A stretch of DNA of 64,000 bases. It comes from CAZMVY01 sp964653435 (GTDB lineage Bacteria; Planctomycetota; Phycisphaerae; UBA1845; PWPN01). Location: the NCBI GenBank assembly GCA_964653435.1, contig CAZZFA010000013.1, positions 1-64,000 on the forward strand, given 5' to 3'. Below, in pieces: positions 34,582 through 43,602 of the stretch. A model generated the notes under the pieces. The model had not been told where the DNA came from and did not search any database. It worked only from the letters and a program-made list of their open reading frames with translations. The translations under genes were made by a program, and so were the position numbers. How positions within the stretch are numbered: the first letter of the stretch is position 1; each line of letters begins with the position of its first letter.

Positions 34582-35080
34582 TTCCCGTTGCGGGTTCGTA
34601 TTGGTCTTCCTCCGGTCCGAGTGACGCGGCCGGGGAGAGCTCCTGCCCGGGGGGACGGCTCCCGACCTTGTTGCCGATGCGCCGCAGAGGAGCGTTCAGG
34701 CATTCGTCGTCGATCCGCCGGATCGCCCGCAGGACCGGAAGGCGCTCTGTGCGAGGCGCCTTCGGCACCGCGCGCTTTGGGCGCGGTCAACGGGAAAGTC
34801 CGTCAGAGCGCGCGGGATAGGCGAGGTATTGGCGTCCTCGGCCAGTCCCCGGGGTGATGCGGAGCCGAGCAACGTTCGTGGAACGCCGGCGTTGGGGGAC
34901 CGTCGGCTTCGTTGGCAGGCGGCCCGCGATGGAAACCGCCCCGGGTTTCACGGACTCACGTTGCGTGCCGGTTCGGGCCGATTACAATCCAGGTAGACGC
35001 GATCCGGAACGGCGTAACGGATGTGAGGGGCCACCCGCGAACGCAATTGGTCCGATACCCGGCGTCACAGGGAAGACTCC
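34582..35080. other. Gene-free segment with promoter near its end
   Basis: No coding sequence with family character is seen in these 499 bases. A sigma70-type promoter, TTGCGT (34961-34966), 16-bp spacer, TACAAT (34983-34988), lies near the end and would serve the fusion gene at 35081 with a leader of about 85 nt. AGGGAAG precedes the GTG by about 5 nt. Otherwise nothing is recognised. Confidence 0.5.
34961..34988 (+). promoter_or_regulatory. Promoter for the pyruvyltransferase-GT2 fusion gene
   Basis: TTGCGT (34961-34966), a 16-bp spacer and TACAAT (34983-34988). The predicted leader to the GTG at 35081 is about 85 nt. Confidence 0.5.
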
Positions 35081-37333
35081 GTGAACAGGCCCTCGACGAA
35101 TGACACCGCACAGCCCCATATCGTCGTGTCCGGATGGTATGGTCACAATAACCTGGGCGATGACGCGATCCTGGATGTACTGGTCGCGGAATTGGGCCGG
35201 CGGCTGGGGTCGTGTCTGTTTACCGTGATCACCGAGGCCGTGTCGTCGCCGCAAACCCGCCTGCTGCACGGGTACCCTGTGCGATGGTTGCCGCATCATT
35301 CCCCGTACCGGCTGCCCAATGCGCTGACTCCCCGTCTCTGGGCGGGCTTCGTTCGCTGTTGGGCGGCTGTGGCAACATGCGATCTGTTCATTCTTGGCGG
35401 CGGGGGTCTGCTTCGCGACAACTTCCGGCGTAGCAACCTTCTCCGTTTGCTTGACGACGTGTTCTGGGCGCGCCTCACCGGTACGCCGGCGGCATTGTTC
35501 GCCATCGGGGCCGGTCCGTTCGTCACCGGATTGGGCAAACGGCTGATCCGTTCGCTCGTGCAGATGGCTCAGTCGGTGAGCGTCCGAGATGAGATCAGCG
35601 CCGCCGCCCTCCGTTCGATTGGTGTTGCGGAGGGCCGCATCCGGATCGTCGGGGACCCGGCCTTGCTTCTGATGGCCGGTTCGCAGATCGAGCTGCCGGA
35701 GAGGAACGATCGGGTTCGGGTTGCGATCTGTCCATGTCATGGGATGCTCACCGGATTTCGCGGCGGTGCGGCGGGTAACCCGCGGCTGCCGGAGGTCCTG
35801 GCGCGTGCGGCGGACGGGATGGTTGAACGTCTGGGGGCCGAGGTCTGGCTGGTACCCTTCTGTCGTGCCTCCGCGAACGACAACGATGAGGTGCTTTGCC
35901 GGGAGATACAGGAGCGAATGGCACGCCGGGACCGCGCGGTGCTTGTGACGGATGTGCTTGACGCTCCGCGCACGAAGGCGATGTTGGGACGGATGCACGT
36001 TATTGTGGGTGCCCGGCTTCATTCACTCATTTTTGCGGCGAGCGGCGGCGTGCCGTGTGTCGGAATCAACTACGAGCCCAAAGTCCGCGGATTCATGCGC
36101 GCTGTGGGCCTGGAGGACTACTGCATCGATCCCCTGCAGGCCACACCGGACGGGATCGTTCGGCTTGTGCGCGGCTGCGTCGAACACGGATCGCGCCTGG
36201 CCGAGGTGATCGCATCGCATGTTGCGGCGTCGCAGGGGCGGACGAATGCCGTGCTCGACCAGTTGGCCGGTTTGGCGTCGTCCCACGCCGGCCGTCGCGC
36301 GAAAAGGACCGCGTGCGGTTCGAAAGCCGCTCATGCGACCTCGACGCGTCGCCTGGCGAATACGGGGGCAGGCCCGGCGGCCCCGGGCACAGTCAGCGTC
36401 GTCATCCCGGCGTACAATGCCGCGTCGTACGTTTCCGATGCCATCGACAGCGTGCTGGCGCAGACGTATCCGGCGCACGAGATTATCGTGGTCGACGACG
36501 GATCGACCGACGATACGGTCGGGGTCGTACGGCGCTACGGAGACCGGGTCATCCTGCTTCAGCAGCCCAACCGCGGACCGGCGGCAGCCCGCAATGCCGG
36601 GATCCGCAGGGCAACCGGCGAGTTCATCGCCTTTCTGGACGCGGACGATATCTGGACCGATCGCAACCTCGAGTTGCAGGTTCGGATCCTGAGCGAGCAT
36701 CCCCGGCACGTCCTCTCGTACGGATACGTTCGGCGATTTGTCGGAGCGGTCTCCCCGGAACTCCGCCGTGCGACGCCGCACGACAGATTCTGGCCGCAGG
36801 GCGACGTCTCTGCGGCGCTGGTTCACGATACGATATGGGCGACCTGCGCCGCACTGATCCGCCGGAGCGTCCTTGTGCGCACGGGCGGATTTGACGAGGA
36901 GCTTCGCGTTGGTGAGGACTACGACCTTTGGCTTCGCATCGCCGGGCAGGGACCGGTTTGCTGCGTGTCCCACTACGTTGGGGCGATCCGGTTGCGCCGC
37001 GAGAGCGTGACGAGGTCACAGCGGTTCCGCACCACTCCCCCGGAATTGTGCGTGATCCGGCGCCACCTGGATCGCACGCCCGGGCTGCGCGAGCGCGTTG
37101 GGCGAAGGGCGCTACGGCGGCGGTTGGCGAAGTGTTATCTCGACTTGTCGCTGCATGATCTGCAGAGGAACCTGCTTGCGGCATCCCTGCTGCACTACGG
37201 CGTCGGAATGGCGATTGCCCCGACGCAGGCGCGGACGGTCGGTTGTTATGTGGGTGCGATGGTGCGGTGTATCCTGAGATTCACCGTCGGGCTCCTTTCG
37301 CCGAGGGACCAGCCGAGCGGGGAGGGCGGATAG
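35081..37333 (+). CDS. Fusion of polysaccharide pyruvyltransferase and family 2 glycosyltransferase
   Basis: The 750-residue protein joins two enzymes. Residues about 15-380 match the CsaB/PssM polysaccharide pyruvyltransferase domain: VSGWYGHNNLGDDAILDVLV, CDLFILGGGGLLRDN, AIGAGPF, SVSVRDEISA, and MHVIVGARLHSLIFAASGGVPCVGINY. After a basic linker (about 395-432), residues about 437-650 form a GT-A domain with VSVVIPAYNAASYV, VDDGSTDDTV, FLDADDIWTD (metal-binding) and a later acceptor-site region FDEELRVGEDYDLWLRIAG. Pyruvyl transfer and sugar addition on the same glycan fit the flippase gene upstream. GTG at 35081 has AGGGAAG about 5 nt before it. Confidence 0.85.
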   Translation: MNRPSTNDTAQPHIVVSGWYGHNNLGDDAILDVLVAELGRRLGSCLFTVITEAVSSPQTRLLHGYPVRWLPHHSPYRLPNALTPRLWAGFVRCWAAVATCDLFILGGGGLLRDNFRRSNLLRLLDDVFWARLTGTPAALFAIGAGPFVTGLGKRLIRSLVQMAQSVSVRDEISAAALRSIGVAEGRIRIVGDPALLLMAGSQIELPERNDRVRVAICPCHGMLTGFRGGAAGNPRLPEVLARAADGMVERLGAEVWLVPFCRASANDNDEVLCREIQERMARRDRAVLVTDVLDAPRTKAMLGRMHVIVGARLHSLIFAASGGVPCVGINYEPKVRGFMRAVGLEDYCIDPLQATPDGIVRLVRGCVEHGSRLAEVIASHVAASQGRTNAVLDQLAGLASSHAGRRAKRTACGSKAAHATSTRRLANTGAGPAAPGTVSVVIPAYNAASYVSDAIDSVLAQTYPAHEIIVVDDGSTDDTVGVVRRYGDRVILLQQPNRGPAAARNAGIRRATGEFIAFLDADDIWTDRNLELQVRILSEHPRHVLSYGYVRRFVGAVSPELRRATPHDRFWPQGDVSAALVHDTIWATCAALIRRSVLVRTGGFDEELRVGEDYDLWLRIAGQGPVCCVSHYVGAIRLRRESVTRSQRFRTTPPELCVIRRHLDRTPGLRERVGRRALRRRLAKCYLDLSLHDLQRNLLAASLLHYGVGMAIAPTQARTVGCYVGAMVRCILRFTVGLLSPRDQPSGEGG

Positions 37334-37334
37334 G

Positions 37335-38507
37335 ATGCTGACGGTACGCATTGTCGAACGGCCCGATGAATGGGCCGCACTGGCCGGCGGATGGGAGGCC
37401 TTGCTCGCGGCCAGTCCCACGGATTCCGTGTTCCTTACCCACGAATGGCTCGGACTCTGGTGGCAAAGCTTCGGTTCGCCGGAAGATCGCCTGTATGTGG
37501 CGGCTGCCTTCCGGGACGGTCAGCTCTGCGCCGTCGCTCCGCTGCGGTGGCGCTGCGAGAGGATTGCGGGCCTGCGTTTGCGTCTGCTCCGGTCGCTTAC
37601 CAACGAGCACACGCCGAAGTACGACTGGCTCTGGCGACCGGGAGACACCGAGGCGATCACCGTGCTGCTCGATGCGATTTGCCGGCGGTCGGATTGGGAC
37701 GTGCTTCGGCTTGACTATGTGCCGGCCGACTCTGCCACGGTGCCCGCCCTCGTGGCGTTTGGTCTTGCCAGGCGTCTGCGCACGTCGGATGAATGGTGTA
37801 TCAGCAGCCCGTACGTCACGATCCGTGGGACCTGGGACGAGTACGAGGCGTCGCTGTCCGACAACTTCGGTTCCAAGACGCGTAAGGCCGAACGCAGACT
37901 TCGAAAAGCCGGACGGCTCGATGTTGTGGAAGTCCGCGGTGGTCCCGGCCTCAACGAGGCGCTACGCAGGGCATACGTCGTCGAGCAATCGAGCTGGAAA
38001 GGCGCGGCGGGCAGCGCTATCGCCGACCGTCCGAACGAAGAGCGCTTCTACACGCAGTTGGCGGCGGCGGCATCCGCGAGGGGCTGGTTTCGCCTGTTCT
38101 TCCTTGAGCTGGACGGACGGCCCATCGCATTTCACTACTGTTTCGACTACAAACGAACGATGTTCTCGGTAAAGATCGGCTATGATCCGGCCTTCGCCAA
38201 GTACTCGCCCGGCACAGTCCTGAAGTGGCTGATTCTGAAACCGCTGTTCGAGCAGCGCGCGCACGACAAGTTCGACATGCTCGGCGCGGCCAGCGGCTCC
38301 AAGCTGCGATGGACCAAGGAGGTCCAGGATCTCCGCAGCGTCTGTCTGTTCGCCCGCGGTCTGCGGGGGCGGCTGGCATACGAACTCCAGGTCGGCATCA
38401 AGCGCCGCCTGGAGCATTACCCGCGCTTTCGAGAAGCGGCGAAACGCATCAAGAGGCGGATGTCTGTTCAGCGCGACGCCAGACGGGATGTCAGCGAAAA
38501 CGCATAA
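37335..38507 (+). CDS. FemAB/CelD-like GNAT acetyltransferase
   Basis: The 390-residue protein belongs to the BioF2-like (CelD/FemAB) GNAT group: an N-terminal lobe LTVRIVERPDEWAALAGGWEALL..VFLTHEWLGLWWQSFG, and a C-terminal lobe with SDNFGSKTRKAERRLRKAG, YVVEQSSWKGAAGSAI and LFFLELDGRPIAFHYCFDY. These proteins acetylate or acylate sugars or peptides in surface-polymer pathways. The gene starts 1 nt after the fusion gene's stop, so the two are cotranscribed. It resembles the protein encoded at 40879-41988; the two paralogs flank the LVIVD propeller gene. Confidence 0.8.
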   Translation: MLTVRIVERPDEWAALAGGWEALLAASPTDSVFLTHEWLGLWWQSFGSPEDRLYVAAAFRDGQLCAVAPLRWRCERIAGLRLRLLRSLTNEHTPKYDWLWRPGDTEAITVLLDAICRRSDWDVLRLDYVPADSATVPALVAFGLARRLRTSDEWCISSPYVTIRGTWDEYEASLSDNFGSKTRKAERRLRKAGRLDVVEVRGGPGLNEALRRAYVVEQSSWKGAAGSAIADRPNEERFYTQLAAAASARGWFRLFFLELDGRPIAFHYCFDYKRTMFSVKIGYDPAFAKYSPGTVLKWLILKPLFEQRAHDKFDMLGAASGSKLRWTKEVQDLRSVCLFARGLRGRLAYELQVGIKRRLEHYPRFREAAKRIKRRMSVQRDARRDVSENA

Positions 38508-38531
38508 TTAGGATTCCGCGGACGGAACCGC

Positions 38532-38560
38532 TTGCAAAAAACGCCAAGTGTGGGTAGGAT
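38532..38560 (+). promoter_or_regulatory. Promoter for the LVIVD gene
   Basis: TTGCAA (38532-38537), a 17-bp spacer and TAGGAT (38555-38560) form a sigma70-type promoter. The leader to the ATG at 38657 is about 90 nt. Confidence 0.5.
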
Positions 38561-38656
38561 TCATTCAGTGTGGCCACAGGCGGCGATCGGGCGGTTGCTT
38601 CGCGGCCAGTGAGGTAACCGGCGGAGCCCGGACAGCCGGCTGGACGGAGGTGCTGA

Positions 38657-40843
38657 ATGGGGCGATTCGGAGGCGCGCGTGGGTTGCGGGAGCCGCTCGA
38701 CGTGGGCAAGGCTCACGTCACAAAGCGGCAAATTCGTGAGCGGCGCCCGTCGGTCGCGGGCGGCGTGAGGGGCGTCACGCAAGGCAAGCTGAAGGGCCGC
38801 CGGCCCGCGCGGGATGCGCTTGTCGCAACGCTGACGGCGCTGGCGGTGGTGGCGAGCCCGGCTCGCAGTCTCGCCGTCGATGCTATCAGTGTCGAACTGG
38901 TGGGCCAGTACGGCGGGATCAGCTACGCCGTGGCGGTCGAAGATGACCGCGCTTATCTGGGCGCGGGGCCGCGGTTAGTCATCCTGGACGTCGCGAGTCC
39001 GGCGGTTCCGCGCGTGCTCGCATGGAGCGAGACGCTTCCGGCGATCGTTCGTGGCGTGGCGGTTGCTGGCGGCTATGCGTATGTCGCGGACGACGCTGCC
39101 GGCCTTCAGGTCGTCCAGGTTTCGAATCCGGTCTCTCCTGTCCGCGTGGGGAGCTGCGCAACGGGCGGACTGGCTCTCGGCGTTGCAGTATGCGGCAATT
39201 ATGCGTACGTCTGTGATTACTACCTTGGTCTACTCGTTATCGACGTCTCGAATCCGAGCTTGCCCGTCCGCGTCGGTGGGTACAATACGCCGGGGCGCCC
39301 GCGGGGCGTGGCGGTTGCCGGCCGGTACGCCTATGTTGCCGCCTATACCGGTGGCTTCCAAGTGATCGACATCTCGAATCCTGCGGCGCCGACCCTCGCG
39401 GGCGGTTGCGGGACGACGGGGTATACCTATGACGTGGCCGTCGCCGGGGCCTATGCATACGTAGCCTGTTCTGACGCAGGCATCGATGTGATCGACATAT
39501 CTGACCCAGCCTCGCCCGTCCGCGTGGGTGGCTACAGCACGGGGCGGCAAGCGCTGGGTGTCACCGTGTCCGGCACAACCCTGTATGTGGCGGCCAATGA
39601 CGGGGGCCTGCAAGTGATCGATATATCCAATCCCGCCTCGCCGGTTTGGCTCGGCGGCTGTGCCACAGGAAGCTACGCTCATGATGTCGCCGTGGTTGGT
39701 CTTTATGCGTACGTAGCCAGTCACGACCTCGGCGTGCAGGTGATCGACGTCTCGAACCCCGTTTCACCGGCGCGCGTGGGCGAGTACGACGCAACCGGCT
39801 ATTCTTTCGACGTCGCCGTCCGCGGCACTTATGCATATCTGGCCGATTGTCATTTCGGCCTGCAGGTCATCGATATGTCGAGCCCCGCCTCGCCCGTTCG
39901 TGCGGGCGGCTACGACACGAGCGGTTGCGCGCGGGGCCTGACCCTTTCGGGCACCTACGCGTATGTGGCCGATGTGGAAGCCGGCCTGCAAGTGATCGAC
40001 ATTTCAAATCCGGTTGCACCGTTCCGGGCGGGCGTCTGCGACACCTCGGGCTCCGCGTACGGCGTGGCCGTCGTCGGGGGCTATGCATATGTGGCGGACG
40101 GCGAAGCCGGCCTCCAGGTCATCGACGTCTCAAACCCTGCTTCGCCATTTCGCGTGGGCGGCTGCGATACACCCGGGTTTGCGCACGGCGTAGCCGTATC
40201 CGGAGGCTATGCCTTTGTGGCTGACCGGCAAGCCGGTCTGCACGTCATTGACATCTCTGATCCCCGCTCACCGGTTCGCGTGGCCGGCTACCCGAACGAC
40301 GCCGGCGGATCCGCCTATGACGTGGCAACCCAGGGGCACTACGTATACGTTGCCGACGGACCGGCCGGCGTGCAGATTCTTGACGTTTCCGATCCGCCCT
40401 CGCTGATGTGGGTGGCAACCTGCGACACCAGCGGGATCGCTCAACAAGTGGCGTTGTCGGGCAACACGGCGTGTGTGGCCGATGACGACGACTTCCGGGT
40501 CCTCGATATCTCAGACCCGGCCTCGCCGCGCGTCGTGGGCGGCTACGACAAAAACAAGTGGGCTATGGGCGTGGCAATGGCCGGCAACTATGCTTATGTA
40601 GCGTACAGCCAGGGCGGCCTGGTGATCCTGCACCTGGGATACGCCGATCTGGACAAAGACGGAGACGCCGACGTGAAGGACTTTGCCCTCTTCCAGGACT
40701 GCTTCAATGGTCCGAATGCTCGCCCACGTGCGAGTCATTGCACAGGCGCCGACTTCGATGCGGACGGCGACGTGGACCTTCAGGACTTCTCGGTGTTCGA
40801 GGCCTGTTTCAACGGTCCGAATCGTCCACCGGCGTGTCGATAA
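38657..40843 (+). CDS. Secreted LVIVD-repeat protein with dockerin-like tail
   Basis: The 728-residue protein has a basic N-terminal extension, a signal segment (ALVATLTALAVVASPARSLA) and about 14 LVIVD repeats of roughly 42 residues with the core AYVADxxAGLQVIDISNPASPVRVGG, expected to form one or two beta-propellers. The C terminus carries two dockerin-like calcium loops, DLDKDGDADVKDFALF and DFDADGDVDLQDFSVF, each followed by CFNGPN. The same tail closes the RCC1 protein at 16067. ATG at 38657 follows GGAGG by 6 nt. The gene splits two GNAT genes of the surface-polymer cluster, so it may be a surface protein displayed with that polymer. Confidence 0.85.
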   Translation: MGRFGGARGLREPLDVGKAHVTKRQIRERRPSVAGGVRGVTQGKLKGRRPARDALVATLTALAVVASPARSLAVDAISVELVGQYGGISYAVAVEDDRAYLGAGPRLVILDVASPAVPRVLAWSETLPAIVRGVAVAGGYAYVADDAAGLQVVQVSNPVSPVRVGSCATGGLALGVAVCGNYAYVCDYYLGLLVIDVSNPSLPVRVGGYNTPGRPRGVAVAGRYAYVAAYTGGFQVIDISNPAAPTLAGGCGTTGYTYDVAVAGAYAYVACSDAGIDVIDISDPASPVRVGGYSTGRQALGVTVSGTTLYVAANDGGLQVIDISNPASPVWLGGCATGSYAHDVAVVGLYAYVASHDLGVQVIDVSNPVSPARVGEYDATGYSFDVAVRGTYAYLADCHFGLQVIDMSSPASPVRAGGYDTSGCARGLTLSGTYAYVADVEAGLQVIDISNPVAPFRAGVCDTSGSAYGVAVVGGYAYVADGEAGLQVIDVSNPASPFRVGGCDTPGFAHGVAVSGGYAFVADRQAGLHVIDISDPRSPVRVAGYPNDAGGSAYDVATQGHYVYVADGPAGVQILDVSDPPSLMWVATCDTSGIAQQVALSGNTACVADDDDFRVLDISDPASPRVVGGYDKNKWAMGVAMAGNYAYVAYSQGGLVILHLGYADLDKDGDADVKDFALFQDCFNGPNARPRASHCTGADFDADGDVDLQDFSVFEACFNGPNRPPACR
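39000..40630 (+). repeat. Tandem ~126-bp LVIVD-coding repeats
   Basis: About 14 copies of a 126-bp unit encode the motif AYVADxxAGLQVIDISNPASPVRVGG. Copies are less alike at DNA level than those of the RCC1 gene, suggesting an older or more diverged array. Confidence 0.75.
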
Positions 40844-40878
40844 CCCGGTTACGTCATTGTGGATGCACTGCCAGACCG

Positions 40879-41988
40879 GTGAAACTGCAACTCGTCGAAG
40901 AGTGGGCCGAGATCCGCAAGCGCGCCAACGACTGGAACGCGCTCCTTGACGGTGCGCGCCCGGAGGACCCATTCCTCACGTTCGAATGGTACGAATCCCT
41001 TCGGGAAGCGTTCGGGCGGGGCTGCCCCACGCCGACCCTCTTCGCTTACGACTCTGCCGGGCTCCTGGCCGTATGGCCGCTTCACCCGGATCGAACGCGA
41101 CTCGGCAAGGTGATCCCCTGTCGACAACTACTCGATTCCGGCGGCTGGTTTGTGCCGCACAACGGCCTGGTCTGCCGAGGTGATCCCGCTGCCTGTGCGC
41201 GCGAAATGCTCCGATACGTCCGCGCCCGTCTTCGCGGGTGGGATGCGCTTGTAGTTGCAAACCTGATCGAGGGCGGTGCGACTCACGCGGCGTTGCGGGA
41301 GGCCTGTGGGGAGCTGCGGCTGTCGACCGACACCGTTGCAGGCAAACGCTCGCCGTACCTGAGTCTCCAGGGGAGCTGGGAAACCTGCTTGAAGGAGCGG
41401 AGCGGCAACTTCCGCAGCGCTCTCAGGCGAAACGAGAAAGCACTCAAGGCGATGGGTACCGTGAGCATCGAGTTCTTGCGCTCGCCGGAAGAGGTCAGGC
41501 GCGGTCTTGCCGATGTCCTGGCTATTGAGCAACGGAGTTGGAAGCACCGGGCGGGTTCGGCGATTACGTCGCGTCCCTGGGAGCAGGCATTCTACGAGGC
41601 ATACCTGCCGCGCGCCGCGAAACGGAACATCGCCGAACTGGCCGTCATGCGATTGGATGGACGCCCCATTGCCTACTACATGGGCCTCATTTATGGCAAT
41701 CGTTACTCGCTGCTCAAGGTGAGCTATGTGGACGACCTCAAGGCCGGCGCCCCGGGGAAAGTCATCTGCCGGCACGTGGTGCAGAGTCATTTTGAGCGGG
41801 GCCTGATCGAGCATGACTTCCTCGGAGAGGATGAGCGATGGAAGCTCGACTGGACTCCTGCGTTTCGCCCGCACGTGAATCTGACGATCTATCGGTCGGA
41901 TCTGTACGGCAGGATGGTCCGCACGATTCGGTGGCTCAGGACCCGCCGGAACGAAGTGGCGCAGACCTCTGCGCCGGAGACGCCTTAG
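40879..41988 (+). CDS. FemAB/CelD-like GNAT acetyltransferase (second copy)
   Basis: The 369-residue protein has the same layout as the protein encoded at 37335: VKLQLVEEWAEIRKRANDWNALL, FLTFEWYESLREAFG, ERSGNFRSALRRNEKAL, AIEQRSWKHRAGSAITSRP and LAVMRLDGRPIAYYMG. It is predicted to acylate a surface glycan. GTG at 40879 is used; upstream in-frame sequence would overlap the LVIVD gene and lacks family character. No strong ribosome-binding site is seen, so translation may depend on the gene 35 nt upstream. It is a paralog, not a copy, of 37335-38507. Confidence 0.78.
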   Translation: MKLQLVEEWAEIRKRANDWNALLDGARPEDPFLTFEWYESLREAFGRGCPTPTLFAYDSAGLLAVWPLHPDRTRLGKVIPCRQLLDSGGWFVPHNGLVCRGDPAACAREMLRYVRARLRGWDALVVANLIEGGATHAALREACGELRLSTDTVAGKRSPYLSLQGSWETCLKERSGNFRSALRRNEKALKAMGTVSIEFLRSPEEVRRGLADVLAIEQRSWKHRAGSAITSRPWEQAFYEAYLPRAAKRNIAELAVMRLDGRPIAYYMGLIYGNRYSLLKVSYVDDLKAGAPGKVICRHVVQSHFERGLIEHDFLGEDERWKLDWTPAFRPHVNLTIYRSDLYGRMVRTIRWLRTRRNEVAQTSAPETP

Positions 41989-41998
41989 GGCCTGCGGT

Positions 41999-43315
41999 CT
42001 ACGCAGACAGATCGGCTTCCCGCGTTCGGCGCGCCAAGCCGAAGGCTGCGCCACAGAGAAACATCGGCAGCGCAAGGCCGATCCCCGGGCAGACCCAGAT
42101 AACGGCCTGCCCCCCCGTGCCCTCGGTGGCGGGCGAACCGTCGCCGCCACCCGGCTGGTTGGACGTTCCACCGTTGCCGTTATCGCCCGCAGGCACGTAA
42201 ACGGCCGCCGGATCCACAGGCTCGCTGCCCACGGGGACGCTCACGCCGTCGATCGCAGCCAGCGAGGTGAGCGAATGATCCGTGCAATCGCTGATCAAGA
42301 CGCGAACCCTGCCGTCATCCAACGGAGAGACGTCGAAGCCCCACGTGTATCCCACGCATCGCCCGCTCCGTTCGGGGTCGAACATCCGGCTTACGTCGGC
42401 CACGGCGAGCACCTGCTTGGTTGACAGATCGAGTTGCATCAGTGATGTCGTCGGGCTGGACGCGTCAACGTCCGGAACGAACAAGACGAACGCGATGTCG
42501 CCGACCACGTCGAGTCCAACGATGCGAGTCCTGCCCGGAATCACAGGGTTCGTAATGTTTGCCACCCCGGTTTCGCCCGCAAGGCCGATGTACGGGTTCG
42601 CGGAGAGATCTCCGTTCGGGGCGGCGGGGTCGGCATCGATCAGATTACCCGTCCGGATGTCGAGGAGGAAGATCCCCGCCGTGGTGGTGTCCATCTTGAC
42701 CAGCGCTACGGTGTCGTAGGTCTGGCCGGCGACGTCCCGTGTGCCGGCAAACGCACCGCGCATCCGTTCGCCGGGGCCCATCCGAAAAACGCTGTATGGG
42801 TTGGTCATCTCGAAAGAGACGATACCTTCGCCCCGGCGAACGAAGCGCCCGATACCGGATCCGGGCGAGCGGCCGCTGCCGGCATAGTCAGCCCGCGAGT
42901 GAACCAGCACCCGGTCATCGGATTCATAGTCCATGTCGTAACACCAGCCGAAGTCCAGGACTTGGCTCAGGGCTGCCGCGTCATTGGCTCCGACCGGATT
43001 CGGCGGGGAGCCGAAGTTGATCCGGAGTTCGAGGAGATCGCCGCGCTGGCTGGGCGGGGCCTCCCAGATCATCATGAGCACCCCGTCCGGGTTTCCGGAA
43101 ACGGGGCGCCAAGCCAGACCGCCAAAGCCGTAACCGTGATACCACGGATTGTTCGTCGGCGGGTCCACGCGGTAGATCCGCGGATTCGTGAGCTGATAGA
43201 AACTCTGTGCGCCCGCCGGGGCACTTGCCAGAAGCAGCAACAGGCCGGAGAGCGCGAAGGCCGTCATGCCGCGGAAACTCGACGTGTCTGCGGAGGACGT
43301 GATACAGCCGGGCAT
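41999..43315 (-). CDS. Secreted protein with C-terminal hydrophobic anchor
   Basis: The 438-residue protein has a signal peptide (MTAFALSGLLLLLASAPAGAQS), a beta-rich body of unknown family (LAWRPVSGNPDGVLMMIWEAPP, GIVSFEMTNPYSVFRMGPGERMRG, IFLLDIRTGNLIDADPAA), a Gly/Asn-rich spacer (GDNGNGGTSNQPGGGDG) and a C-terminal tail GQAVIWVCPGIGLALPMFLCG followed by Arg residues. The tail (Cys-x-Gly, hydrophobic run, basic end) is typical of C-terminal sorting or anchoring signals. ATG at 43315 follows AGGAG by 8 nt; longer readings add a non-conserved leader. The gene stands alone, convergent with the GNAT gene at 40879. Confidence 0.65.
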   Translation of the reverse strand: MPGCITSSADTSSFRGMTAFALSGLLLLLASAPAGAQSFYQLTNPRIYRVDPPTNNPWYHGYGFGGLAWRPVSGNPDGVLMMIWEAPPSQRGDLLELRINFGSPPNPVGANDAAALSQVLDFGWCYDMDYESDDRVLVHSRADYAGSGRSPGSGIGRFVRRGEGIVSFEMTNPYSVFRMGPGERMRGAFAGTRDVAGQTYDTVALVKMDTTTAGIFLLDIRTGNLIDADPAAPNGDLSANPYIGLAGETGVANITNPVIPGRTRIVGLDVVGDIAFVLFVPDVDASSPTTSLMQLDLSTKQVLAVADVSRMFDPERSGRCVGYTWGFDVSPLDDGRVRVLISDCTDHSLTSLAAIDGVSVPVGSEPVDPAAVYVPAGDNGNGGTSNQPGGGDGSPATEGTGGQAVIWVCPGIGLALPMFLCGAAFGLARRTREADLSA

Positions 43316-43503
43316 TTGTCTTTCTCCTGTTGGTTCCGGCGTCGTTCCGGAGCCGCGCCGGCCCGGTACGGTCGTGGGACGCCGGCGGGCACGAAGGCAT
43401 TCTAGCATAGTTCGGGTGTCCGGGGCCATATGTACGCCGGGCCGGGCACGCGGCCATCCGTCACCCGGGCACGCAATCCGCGGTGAGCCGTCCGTCATCT
43501 TGA

Positions 43504-43546
43504 AAAGAAAACGGGCCCCCGCCGCCGTGCGGCAGCAGGAGCCCGT
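43504..43546 (-). terminator. Rho-independent terminator after the Gfo/Idh/MocA gene
   Basis: On the minus strand, CGGGC (43542-43546) pairs with GCCCG (43513-43517) around a GC-rich inner stem, and TTTTCTTTT follows. It would end the transcript of the gene at 43603-44886. Confidence 0.65.
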
Positions 43547-43602
43547 GGTTTACGCCTTTGCTGATTTCCGCGTGCGCGGCGTTTTCGCGGGCCGCGCGTC
43601 CT

